A stretch of 13,278 nt of DNA from a bacterium. Lineage in GTDB: Bacteria > Zixibacteria > MSB-5A5 > GN15 > FEB-12. Shown here in pieces: positions 1 through 6,683 of this stretch (its first letter is position 1; each line of letters opens with the position of its first letter). A program made the position numbers and the translations under genes. A model generated the notes under the pieces. That model was not told the origin of the DNA. It saw only the letters and a list, made by a program, of their open reading frames with translations, and did not search any database. The stretch covers positions 1 through 13,278 of the forward strand of contig DAOUUR010000023.1 of assembly GCA_030668045.1 (NCBI GenBank), read 5' to 3'.

Positions 1-143
1 AGAGCCTTGCACTCGGACCTCAAAGTCGCAAGCACTGAATCCTCGACTTCTTGCCCAACGAAGGGATTTTTAACTTCTTGCCCATATATGGCACTTGCCA
101 GCAAAATCGCCAACGGGACTATAATTATCAGTTTTCTCATCAT
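1..143 (-). CDS. Secreted protein of unknown function, N-terminal part only
   Basis: The open frame starts at an ATG ATG pair (143 and 140) and runs off the left edge after 47 complete codons. It opens with a clear Sec signal peptide: MMRK, then a hydrophobic stretch LIIIVPLAILLASAIYG, with likely cleavage after ASA or after YG. The mature part begins QEVKNPFVGQEVEDSV, so a GQEV motif appears twice nine residues apart, encoded by the 12-base direct repeat at 46-57 and 73-84. I do not recognise the family. It is not RecX, the frequent downstream neighbour of recA, because RecX is cytoplasmic. The only ribosome-binding candidate is GGTGG (minus strand, 151-155), seven bases before the ATG and inside a hairpin arm. 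It lies 89 bases after the recA stop with no T-tract terminator between, so read-through from recA is possible. Confidence 0.7.
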   Translation of the reverse strand, partial: MMRKLIIIVPLAILLASAIYGQEVKNPFVGQEVEDSVLATLRSECKA

Positions 144-149
144 ATTTAC

Positions 150-175
150 GCCACCCGGCTTTTACACCGGGCGGC
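150..175 (-). promoter_or_regulatory. Hairpin in the recA to secreted-protein gap
   Basis: Arms at 150-158 and 167-175 with an 8-base loop. In minus-strand RNA all nine positions pair (one G-U). In plus-strand RNA the same position is an A-C mismatch, so the structure fits minus-strand transcription. The arm nearer the gene contains the GGTGG that would serve as its ribosome-binding site. There is no T run after the stem, so it is not a standard terminator. A role in hiding the ribosome-binding site is inference. Two weaker stems lie just upstream in the same gap (192-204 and 216-232). Confidence 0.45.
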
Positions 176-232
176 ACCCAAACAAGACAAAGGGGAGGAA
201 CCCCATGCCTCGATTTTTGTAATAGCTACAAA

Positions 233-1306
233 CTACTCTTGATCTTCGGTCTGGGTCATCGCCTCTGGGGCACCAAGCTGCTGTTTCACTTTGGCCATTA
301 TCTCGCTGCGAATATCTTCGTGCTCGTCGAGGAATCGCTTGGCGTTTTCGCGCCCCTGGCCGAGACGTTCCGACCCATAACTAAACCATGCACCTGATTT
401 TTCGACGATATTGTGATCGGCGGCAATATCAAGCAGTTCACCTGTGACGGAAATGCCCTTGCCATAGATGAGGTCAAACTCCGCTTCCCGGAAAGGTGGA
501 GCCACTTTGTTCTTGACCACCCGCACCCGTGTCCGGGAGCCGATCACTTCCAGATTGTCCTTGATAGTGGCGATCTTGCGAATATCAAGTCGCACCGTCG
601 AATAAAATTTGAGAGCGTTGCCGCCGGTGGTGGTCTCCGGGTTACCAAACATGACACCGATTTTCATCCGAATCTGATTGATAAAAACCACTGACGTTTT
701 CGATTTTGAAATGATCGCCGTCAACTTTCGCAGCGCCTGTGACATCAGACGGGCCTGCAAACCCATATGACTGTCACCCATGTCACCCTCGATTTCCGCC
801 TTTGGTGTCAGTGCCGCTACCGAATCGATAACAACGATATCAACCGCGCCGGATCGTACCAACGTCTCGGTGATCTCAAGCGCCTGCTCGCCGGTATCGG
901 GCTGGGAGACCAACAATTCGTCAGTGTTGACACCAAGAGCTCGGGCATAAGTGGCATCAAGAGCATGTTCAGCATCAATAAAAGCGGCCACGCCGCCAGC
1001 TTTCTGGGTCTCGGCAATAATGTGTATGGCCATAGTTGTCTTGCCCGAAGATTCCGGGCCATAGATCTCGGTTACTCGACCACGAGGAATACCCCATACG
1101 CCAAGGGCATGGTCCAGCCCCAGCGACCCGCTCGGGATGACCTCTATCTCAAGGACCGAACTGTCACCAAGGCGCATGATTGAGCCTTTTCCAAACGACC
1201 GCTCTATCTGAGTCAGGGCGGCGTCGAGAGCTTTCTTGCGGTCAGGCATCGTACTGGTTGCCATTTCTGCTTTGCCTTTCTTTATCTGAATTTTCCTGTT
1301 TGTCAC
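233..1306 (-). CDS. recA: Recombinase A
   Basis: RecA forms ATP-dependent filaments on single-stranded DNA, catalyses strand exchange in recombinational repair, and stimulates LexA self-cleavage in organisms with an SOS response. The family signature is continuous: [20 protein letters not shown] near the N-terminus, Walker [10 protein letters not shown], Walker B-type [11 protein letters not shown], the loop region [19 protein letters not shown], and [19 protein letters not shown] with the L2 segment. The C-terminus is acidic (EDQE), as in other RecAs. Two starts are possible. The GTG at 1306 has a GGAG five bases upstream (1312-1315) and adds a lysine-rich 14-residue leader. The ATG at 1264 gives [13 protein letters not shown], which matches the usual family length, but has only a weak AAAGG about ten bases upstream. 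I kept the longer form because of the better ribosome-binding site; homology favours 1264. Confidence 0.97.
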   Translation of the reverse strand: MTNRKIQIKKGKAEMATSTMPDRKKALDAALTQIERSFGKGSIMRLGDSSVLEIEVIPSGSLGLDHALGVWGIPRGRVTEIYGPESSGKTTMAIHIIAETQKAGGVAAFIDAEHALDATYARALGVNTDELLVSQPDTGEQALEITETLVRSGAVDIVVIDSVAALTPKAEIEGDMGDSHMGLQARLMSQALRKLTAIISKSKTSVVFINQIRMKIGVMFGNPETTTGGNALKFYSTVRLDIRKIATIKDNLEVIGSRTRVRVVKNKVAPPFREAEFDLIYGKGISVTGELLDIAADHNIVEKSGAWFSYGSERLGQGRENAKRFLDEHEDIRSEIMAKVKQQLGAPEAMTQTEDQE

Positions 1307-1337
1307 GGCTTCTCCAAAGGTAAGAAATGGATCAAAC

Positions 1338-1359
1338 CGAATATATCACATTCTATTCG
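1338..1359 (-). promoter_or_regulatory. Probable recA promoter with overlapping inverted repeat
   Basis: Read on the minus strand, TGATATATT gives an extended -10 (TG, one base, TATATT; hexamer at 1340-1345). Transcription would start near 1333, about 27 bases before the GTG and 69 before the ATG of recA. No good -35 lies at 17 bases, which is common for extended -10 promoters. A perfect inverted repeat CGAATA-N10-TATTCG spans 1338-1359 and overlaps the -10, the expected place for a repressor site. It matches neither the E. coli (CTGT-N8-ACAG) nor the B. subtilis (GAAC-N4-GTTC) LexA box, so calling it an SOS operator would be speculation. Confidence 0.45.
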
Positions 1360-1531
1360 CTCATAAAATAGTTTTGTCGTATGACAGGTGAGGTCACTAA
1401 TTGTGCCCGCAAAGACCAACAAATTAACAATACTCCGGGGCTCTTTGATCAGCCCGGCAGCTCAATCAGCGAAAACCAGACGGGACTGCCAAATGGTCGT
1501 GGAGACAACAGCATGTGGTCTACCGGTCAGG

Positions 1532-1555
1532 AAAAGTGCAACCCGTTGCACATTT
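1532..1555. promoter_or_regulatory. Palindrome, candidate upstream activator site
   Basis: The core is GTGCAAC-CC-GTTGCAC (1536-1551), a perfect 7-bp inverted repeat. After one mismatch on each side the symmetry continues for three more pairs (AAA with TTT), giving 24 bases. The centre is about 120 bases upstream of the -24 element at 1662 and about 145 bases upstream of the expected start site. Enhancer-binding activators of sigma-54 holoenzyme commonly bind dyads at this range. The pairing with the promoter is inference from position and symmetry. Confidence 0.5.
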
Positions 1556-1661
1556 GAAACTTGGATTAAATAAGTCCATGTTCCGTTGTCGCCGCACTGG
1601 CCGTATTGCGGTGTATCCCAATAGGTTATAAATTCGCAAAGACATCAAACGTAACCTGATC

Positions 1662-1678
1662 TTGGCACGGTGATTGCT
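1662..1678 (+). promoter_or_regulatory. Sigma-54 (RpoN) promoter
   Basis: TTGGCACGGTGATTGCT matches the sigma-54 consensus TTGGCACG-N4-TTGCW at every defined position, with the GG of -24 and GC of -12 correctly spaced. Transcription should start about 12 bases after the GC, near 1688-1690, leaving a leader of about 60 bases before the PEP-CTERM gene start at 1748. Sigma-54 promoters need an ATP-using enhancer-binding protein; none is encoded in this window. Confidence 0.85.
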
Positions 1679-1747
1679 TTCTTCAGGGCGTAAGTATCAT
1701 TGTACACACGAGAAAAAAGATTATTACAAAATATGAGGTCGGTTCCA

Positions 1748-2446
1748 ATGAAAAAAATACTGCTATTCGCTCTGGCGGTTGTGATTCTTGCGGGCTCAGT
1801 TTCCGCCGCACCGCCACTTCAGGTTTACATCCCATCTGCCACCTACATTGATGAGACGTGGATAACTACGGAAAGTAATTACGAGGTCTGGGTAGTCGCC
1901 GATCTGTATGATGGCATTATTGATCCTGCACATCGCGCTGATCTTTATGGAATCCAGTTGATCGCCTCGCTCGGATTAGAGGGTAGTCTTGGTGCCCCGG
2001 GTGATCTGAAGATCTTCGCCGAAGACAAAACTACATTGCTTCCAACTACTTCATGGATTAATGGCCTGCCTCCAGCAGCCGTATCAGACTGGAATATATC
2101 ACCACATGGCATTTACCCATCCTGGTTCACCGAGCTCGCTGTAGAGTCCAGCACATTCGGCAAGGCGGCTACCGATGAGATTCGTAACTACCAGGATCCA
2201 ATTTCCGGCGTGGAAAGCATGGGGATCATCTACAAATACTGGGTCGAGACAAATTATGATTATCTTCACTGGGACGCATACTGCTATACCGATGGTCTAG
2301 TAATGGACAAAACCACTAAATATGTAGCTCCGTTCTCCCACGATGCTGAGTCCAGGACAGTGATTCCCGAGCCTGCTACTATGCTACTGTTCGGATTCGG
2401 TCTGGCCGGCGCCGGAGTGGTTCGCCGCTTCAGACACAAAAAATAG
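1748..2446 (+). CDS. PEP-CTERM sorting domain protein (choice-of-anchor-N-like)
   Basis: A 232-residue exported protein. A Sec signal peptide (MKKILLFALAVVILAGSVSA) leads, with cleavage after SVSA. The last 28 residues are a complete PEP-CTERM tail: IPEP at about 206-209, hydrophobic MLLFGFGLAGAGVV, then basic RRFRHKK. Exosortases recognise such tails and process the protein at the cell envelope, usually with exopolysaccharide. The middle part carries SPHGIYPSWF and APFSHDA. I recall these from PEP-CTERM proteins named choice-of-anchor N; this rests on memory, not a search. ATG 1748 is preferred over 1700 because the signal peptide begins there and GAGG (1735-1738) lies nine bases upstream. 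The gene stands alone between a sigma-54 promoter and a terminator. No exosortase or polysaccharide cluster is in view, as is common for scattered PEP-CTERM genes. Confidence 0.88.
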   Translation: MKKILLFALAVVILAGSVSAAPPLQVYIPSATYIDETWITTESNYEVWVVADLYDGIIDPAHRADLYGIQLIASLGLEGSLGAPGDLKIFAEDKTTLLPTTSWINGLPPAAVSDWNISPHGIYPSWFTELAVESSTFGKAATDEIRNYQDPISGVESMGIIYKYWVETNYDYLHWDAYCYTDGLVMDKTTKYVAPFSHDAESRTVIPEPATMLLFGFGLAGAGVVRRFRHKK

Positions 2447-2475
2447 GCAGTTCCCAAAAAATAAATTGCTTAGAG

Positions 2476-2509
2476 CGGCCCGTCGTTAATGGCGGGCCGT
2501 TTTTCTTTT
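2476..2509 (+). terminator. Intrinsic terminator after the PEP-CTERM gene
   Basis: Stem CGGCCCGTC (2476-2484) with GGCGGGCCG (2491-2499): nine pairs including one G-U, six-base loop GTTAAT, followed by TTTTTCTTTT. It lies 30 bases after the stop codon. It isolates the sigma-54-driven gene from dnaE. Confidence 0.9.
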
Positions 2510-2574
2510 GCCTTCAAGCAGAGCTCGGGCCTTACCACCTGCACCGGGCAGCATCACATAAGAACCTCTATCGG

Positions 2575-2603
2575 TTGATAAAGCTGGCAATACTCCATAT
2601 ATT
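2575..2603 (+). promoter_or_regulatory. Probable sigma-70-type promoter for the dnaE operon
   Basis: TTGATA (2575-2580), 17-base spacer, TATATT (2598-2603): both hexamers match consensus at five of six positions with ideal spacing. The expected start is near 2610, giving a leader of about 60 bases that contains the hairpin at 2627-2645. Confidence 0.6.
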
Positions 2604-2626
2604 CGGAATGATACTTATGTTAAAAA

Positions 2627-2645
2627 GGTTACGGCGTCCGTAACC
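2627..2645. promoter_or_regulatory. Perfect hairpin in the dnaE leader
   Basis: GGTTACGG (2627-2634), loop CGT, CCGTAACC (2638-2645): eight perfect pairs with a three-base loop. On the plus strand it lies 25 bases before the dnaE ATG and has no T run after it. On the minus strand it is followed directly by TTTTT (2622-2626 complement), making a compact terminator for antisense transcripts coming out of dnaE. It could also act as a leader structure affecting dnaE translation. Confidence 0.5.
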
Positions 2646-2670
2646 CGAACCAGACTGTGATGAATAAAAA

Positions 2671-5600
2671 ATGAAGCACGCTAATTTCGTACATTTACAC
2701 ACTCATAGTCAATACTCGCTGCTTGATGGCGCCTGCCGTCTTGACTCGGTTATCGAACTGGCCAAAGAGTATCGGATGCCTGCGCTGGCCATCACCGATC
2801 ACGGCAACATGTTTGGTGCGATTGAGTTTTTCAAGAAGGCGACTCGAGCTGGAATAAAACCGATTATCGGTTCGGAAGTGTATGTTGCGGGGGGGAGTCG
2901 TTTTGACAAGAGACCATCCAACATCTATCCCGATGGTGGCTTCCACCTTGTTCTGCTGGTGCGGAATCTAACGGGCTACCATAATCTGATCAAGCTTTCG
3001 ACGGCAGGGTATCTTGAAGGGTTCTATCATCGTCCCCGCATCGACAAAGAACTACTTCGGGAACATTCCGAAGGGTTGATCGCTACTTCCGCCTGCCTGA
3101 AGGGTGAGGTCAACTGGAATCTTCTCAATGGCAAAACCGATGCTGCTGTTCTGGTCGCCAGAGAATTGAACGACATCTTTGGCGAAGGTAATTTCTATCT
3201 TGAGATTCAGAACCACAATATCGACAAAGAGCTGATCATTCTCCCCCGGATCGCGGCCATCTCCAAAGAGACCGGCATCCCAATGGTAGCAACCAACGAC
3301 TGTCATTACCTGCGACGCGAAGATGCCGAGGCGCACGATGCCCTCCTTTGTATCCAGACCGGCAAGTTAGTTTCCGACACCGACCGCATGAAGTACGGCA
3401 CCGACCAGATCTACTTCAAGTCAGCCGACGAGATGACCGAAGCGCTTGGCGAGTTCCCGGAAGCCCTGGAGAATACGATTCGTATAGCCGAAGTCTGCAA
3501 TCTCGAACTTGAGTTAGGGAAATTGCAACTGCCACGCTCTCCGATACCGAAGCCGTATGTGTCATCCGATGATTATCTCGAACATCTCTGCCGTCAGGGT
3601 GTCGAGGAATTGTATTCGGAAGTGACCGCCGAGATCGAGCAACGTCTCCAGTACGAACTGGGCGTTATCAAACAGATGGGCTACGCCGGTTATTTCCTGA
3701 TTGTAAAAGACTTCTGCGATTACGCCCGCCAGCAGAAAATCCGGGTTGGACCGGGTCGTGGCTCGGCGGCCGGTTCGCTTGTCTCCTACGCTCTGCGTAT
3801 CACGACGGTCGACCCTATCAAGTTTGACCTCCTCTTCGAACGATTCCTCAACCCGGAACGCGTGTCGATGCCTGATATTGATATCGACTTTGCCGACCGT
3901 GGCCGGGATGACATCATCAAGTACGTTATCTCCAAGTACGGCCAGGAGAACGTGACTCAGATAATAACGTTTGGTACGATGGCGGCTCGCGGGGTGGTGC
4001 GTGATGTTGGTCGGGTGTTGGGCATTCCGTATGGCGAAGTTGACAAGATTGCCAAGATGGTACCGGAACGAGTCGGCGTGACACTTAAGGACGCCTTGAA
4101 GGAAACACCGGAACTGGTCGAGCTGACTGAACGCGACGGACGCATTGAAAGACTAATCAACTACGCTCTGGTGCTGGAAGGTCTGGCCCGTCACTGCTCA
4201 ACCCATGCCGCTGGAGTTGTTATCGCGCCCTCGGCTCTGACTAATTTCGTCCCGTTGTTCAAGGGATCGCGCGACGAGGTTACCACGCAGTATGACATGA
4301 AGATGGTCGAAGAGATCGGCCTGCTCAAGATGGACTTCCTCGGATTGCGAACACTGACGGTGATCGATGATGCACTGAGAATGATCGGAGAGAATCACCC
4401 TGATGTCGAAGTTGATATCGACAACTGCCCCTTAGACGATCCTGAGGTTTTCAAACTGTTCGCTCGCGGGGATACTATCGGCATCTTCCAGTTTGAATCA
4501 TCCGGCATGCGCGACTATCTGCGGAAGTTGAAACCGGAGAGCTTTACCGATATCACTGCCATGAACGCCTTATATCGACCGGGACCGCTTGACGCGCACA
4601 TGATCGACATCTACATCCAGCGTAAACATGGGGCGGCCAATATTCAGTATCAACATCCTGATCTGGAAAAGATTGTTGGGAACACGTACGGCGTTATCGT
4701 TTTCCAGGAACAGGTGTTGCACATTGCCAACCAGTTGGCCGGGTATTCTCTGGGAAAAGCCGATCTGTTGCGCAAGGCGATGGGCAAAAAAGATGCTTCC
4801 CTGATGGCTGAGCAGAAACGTGAATTCCTCTCCGGAGCAGCTACCAACAAGATTGACTCGAAGATCGCCGACGAGATTTTTGTGCAAATTGAGAAATTTG
4901 CCCGCTACGGATTCAACAAGGCACACTCGACCTGCTACGCCTATATTGCATACCAGACAGCCTGGCTCAAACGTTACTATCCCCGCGAATTCATGGCCGC
5001 GCTGATGACATCGGAAATCACCAATAGCGACCGAATACATGTTTTCCTTGAAGAATGTCGTCGCATGAGAATCAAGATTCTTCCGCCCGATGTTAACGAA
5101 TCTGATGTTGACTTTCGTGTCATCGACGGCAACATCCGATTTGGTCTGCAAGCGGTCAAGAATGTTGGCGGCAATGCAGCCGCTGCCATTATGGAAGAGC
5201 GAAAAAATGGTGGCCGCTTCCAGGACCTGGCCGATCTGGTCAGTCGGGTGCCTGTCAAATCAATCAATCGACGAACGCTGGAATCATTGATAGCCGCCGG
5301 AGCCTGTGATACGCTGACCGGCACAAGGGCGCAGAACTATAATGTGGTAGAGGCGATCCTGGAATTTGGCCACAAGGTAGCCGAGCGGACAGCGACCCAT
5401 GACCTGTTCGCCGACACCACCGGAGCCATTACCCGAGTAGCGCCTTCGCTGCCCGATATCCCCGATTGGAACACTGCGAAAGCACTAGCCGAAGAAAAAG
5501 AGTGCCTCGGGTTTTATATCTCCGGTCATCCCCTGGATAAGTATCATGACGAGATGATCCATTTTGCCGACCACAACGCGGAACGATTGGCCGAAGCTAA

Positions 5601-6144
5601 CGACGGCCGAGAAGTTACTATCGGAGGGATTGTCTCCCGGGTCAAAACGATGCTGGACAAAAAGGGTAACTTGATGGCTTTCGTTACCTTGGAAGATTAC
5701 ACTGGTACGGTTGAGCTGATTTTCTTCTCCGATTGCTTTTCCAAGTATCGAGAACTGGTTGAACCTGAGAAGATGGTTCTAATCACCGGGCGAGTTTCAA
5801 CCCGCGAGGGAGAAGCCCCCAAAGTCATTGCCTCCGAAGTACTTCTCCTTGAGAAACTGACGGAACATTTCACCTGCCAACTCGTTATAAAGATCGATGC
5901 CGATTGCTCCGATAGTACAATTGATCAGGCCCTTGCTTCACTGGAACAGTTTAAAGGAGATGCTCCCGTTCTTGTAGCTACCCGGGAAAATGGTTCGGAG
6001 GTGTTTATCAAGTCGCGGAAATATGCCGTCCGTCCCGACTTTCAGTTACTGAACAAACTGAAGGAAGTTATGGGCGAGTCCTCGGCCTACCTTAGACCAC
6101 TAAGCCGAAAAGGCAATCAGCAACAGACGCAGGAAGGACTATGA
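2671..6144 (+). CDS. dnaE: DNA polymerase III alpha subunit (DnaE1)
   Basis: Replicative C-family polymerase, 1157 residues, close to E. coli DnaE (1160). The PHP domain opens with FVHLHTHSQYSLLDG (HxH at 10 and 12) and continues with ITDHGN (D43, H44), GSEVY (E69) and NDCHYL (D210-H212). These metal-type residues are degenerate in E. coli, so the PHP site may be active here. The catalytic aspartates are D402 and D404 in PDIDIDF, and D555 in MDFLGL. Polymerase motifs GPGRGSAAGSLVSYAL and FGFNKAHS-like YGFNKAHSTCYAYIAYQTAWLK are intact. A helix-hairpin-helix region (about 850-885) and an OB fold (about 982-1060) follow. The ribosome-binding site is poor. A mini-frame, ATG AAT AAA AAA TGA (2660-2674), overlaps the start. 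The next gene begins within the dnaE stop codon. Confidence 0.98.
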   Translation: MKHANFVHLHTHSQYSLLDGACRLDSVIELAKEYRMPALAITDHGNMFGAIEFFKKATRAGIKPIIGSEVYVAGGSRFDKRPSNIYPDGGFHLVLLVRNLTGYHNLIKLSTAGYLEGFYHRPRIDKELLREHSEGLIATSACLKGEVNWNLLNGKTDAAVLVARELNDIFGEGNFYLEIQNHNIDKELIILPRIAAISKETGIPMVATNDCHYLRREDAEAHDALLCIQTGKLVSDTDRMKYGTDQIYFKSADEMTEALGEFPEALENTIRIAEVCNLELELGKLQLPRSPIPKPYVSSDDYLEHLCRQGVEELYSEVTAEIEQRLQYELGVIKQMGYAGYFLIVKDFCDYARQQKIRVGPGRGSAAGSLVSYALRITTVDPIKFDLLFERFLNPERVSMPDIDIDFADRGRDDIIKYVISKYGQENVTQIITFGTMAARGVVRDVGRVLGIPYGEVDKIAKMVPERVGVTLKDALKETPELVELTERDGRIERLINYALVLEGLARHCSTHAAGVVIAPSALTNFVPLFKGSRDEVTTQYDMKMVEEIGLLKMDFLGLRTLTVIDDALRMIGENHPDVEVDIDNCPLDDPEVFKLFARGDTIGIFQFESSGMRDYLRKLKPESFTDITAMNALYRPGPLDAHMIDIYIQRKHGAANIQYQHPDLEKIVGNTYGVIVFQEQVLHIANQLAGYSLGKADLLRKAMGKKDASLMAEQKREFLSGAATNKIDSKIADEIFVQIEKFARYGFNKAHSTCYAYIAYQTAWLKRYYPREFMAALMTSEITNSDRIHVFLEECRRMRIKILPPDVNESDVDFRVIDGNIRFGLQAVKNVGGNAAAAIMEERKNGGRFQDLADLVSRVPVKSINRRTLESLIAAGACDTLTGTRAQNYNVVEAILEFGHKVAERTATHDLFADTTGAITRVAPSLPDIPDWNTAKALAEEKECLGFYISGHPLDKYHDEMIHFADHNAERLAEANDGREVTIGGIVSRVKTMLDKKGNLMAFVTLEDYTGTVELIFFSDCFSKYRELVEPEKMVLITGRVSTREGEAPKVIASEVLLLEKLTEHFTCQLVIKIDADCSDSTIDQALASLEQFKGDAPVLVATRENGSEVFIKSRKYAVRPDFQLLNKLKEVMGESSAYLRPLSRKGNQQQTQEGL

Positions 6145-6650
6145 AAACATTGAGAATACTGACAACCCTATTCCTCGTTACCGTTCTGGCGGTGCCATTG
6201 GTGGCAGGTGACAAGAATGTTAAGAAGAATTCCAACGAGATCAATTGGCTTGCCTATGACGTCGGTCTGGCGTTAGCTAAGAAAGAGAACAAGCATGTCT
6301 TTATCGACTTCACCGCCAAATGGTGTGGCTGGTGCAAAAAAATGGAGAAAGAAGCTTTTATCGATGAGGTCGTTTGCGATCTGATAAGAGATCACTTCGT
6401 ACCGATCAGAGTTGATGGAGACTCCAAGAAAGTTTTTGATATCGATGGCTACAAAATTTCGGAAAAAAATCTGGCTCGCAGCCAATACGGTGTGACAGGT
6501 TATCCTGCCTTCTGGTTTCTCAAGCCGGACGGCACCAAGCTCGGTCTTCTCAAAGGTTACCAGGCCACCGATGCCCTGAGGGGCGCTCTGGAATATGTGA
6601 AAGACTACCGTTACGACTCAACCCGTACCAATAAGGAATCGGGCAAGTAG
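6141..6650 (+). CDS. Secreted thioredoxin-fold protein (CGWC)
   Basis: A 169-residue exported protein. Residues 1-22 are a signal peptide (hydrophobic ILTTLFLVTVLAVPLVA, cleavage likely before GDK). The thioredoxin fold follows: HVFIDFTAKWCGWCKKME with redox pair C62 and C65, then GVTGYPAFWF with the cis-proline P122. The K-CGWC-KKME context and C-terminal FLKPDG resemble thioredoxin_7/DsbD-gamma-like periplasmic proteins that reduce or isomerise disulfides. The ATG overlaps the dnaE stop (ATGA), with AGGAAGG just upstream inside dnaE, so translation is probably coupled. An extra cysteine, C79, lies outside the active site. The partner protein is unknown; oxidase versus reductase role cannot be told from sequence. 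Confidence 0.85.
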   Translation: MKTLRILTTLFLVTVLAVPLVAGDKNVKKNSNEINWLAYDVGLALAKKENKHVFIDFTAKWCGWCKKMEKEAFIDEVVCDLIRDHFVPIRVDGDSKKVFDIDGYKISEKNLARSQYGVTGYPAFWFLKPDGTKLGLLKGYQATDALRGALEYVKDYRYDSTRTNKESGK

Positions 6651-6683
6651 GTTCGCCCGGACACCCGTTTGACGAAAGAGACT

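Larger units (their letters stand above)
1307..1747. other. Divergent regulatory region between recA and the PEP-CTERM gene
   Basis: This 441-base stretch has no convincing gene. It holds the recA promoter area near 1338-1359, a perfect-inner-arm palindrome at 1532-1555, a smaller inverted repeat CCGCA-N10-TGCGG at 1592-1611, and a sigma-54 promoter at 1662-1678. A GTG-started frame at 1388-1573 (61 codons) has no recognisable protein features, contains the palindrome, and was rejected. Confidence 0.6.

Noticed and set aside
767..1183. 138-codon plus-strand frame opposite recA
   Set aside because: Opposite conserved recA sequence, with no signal or family features.
1338..1359. Standard LexA box at recA
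   Set aside because: The inverted repeat matches neither the E. coli nor the B. subtilis consensus, so it is listed only as an unnamed candidate operator.
1388..1573. 61-codon open frame in the recA/PEP-CTERM gap
   Set aside because: GTG start, no ribosome-binding site of note, no protein motif, and it overlaps the palindrome.
4570..5151. 193-codon antisense frame within dnaE
   Set aside because: It lies entirely opposite strongly conserved polymerase codons and has no recognisable motif; an overlap artefact.
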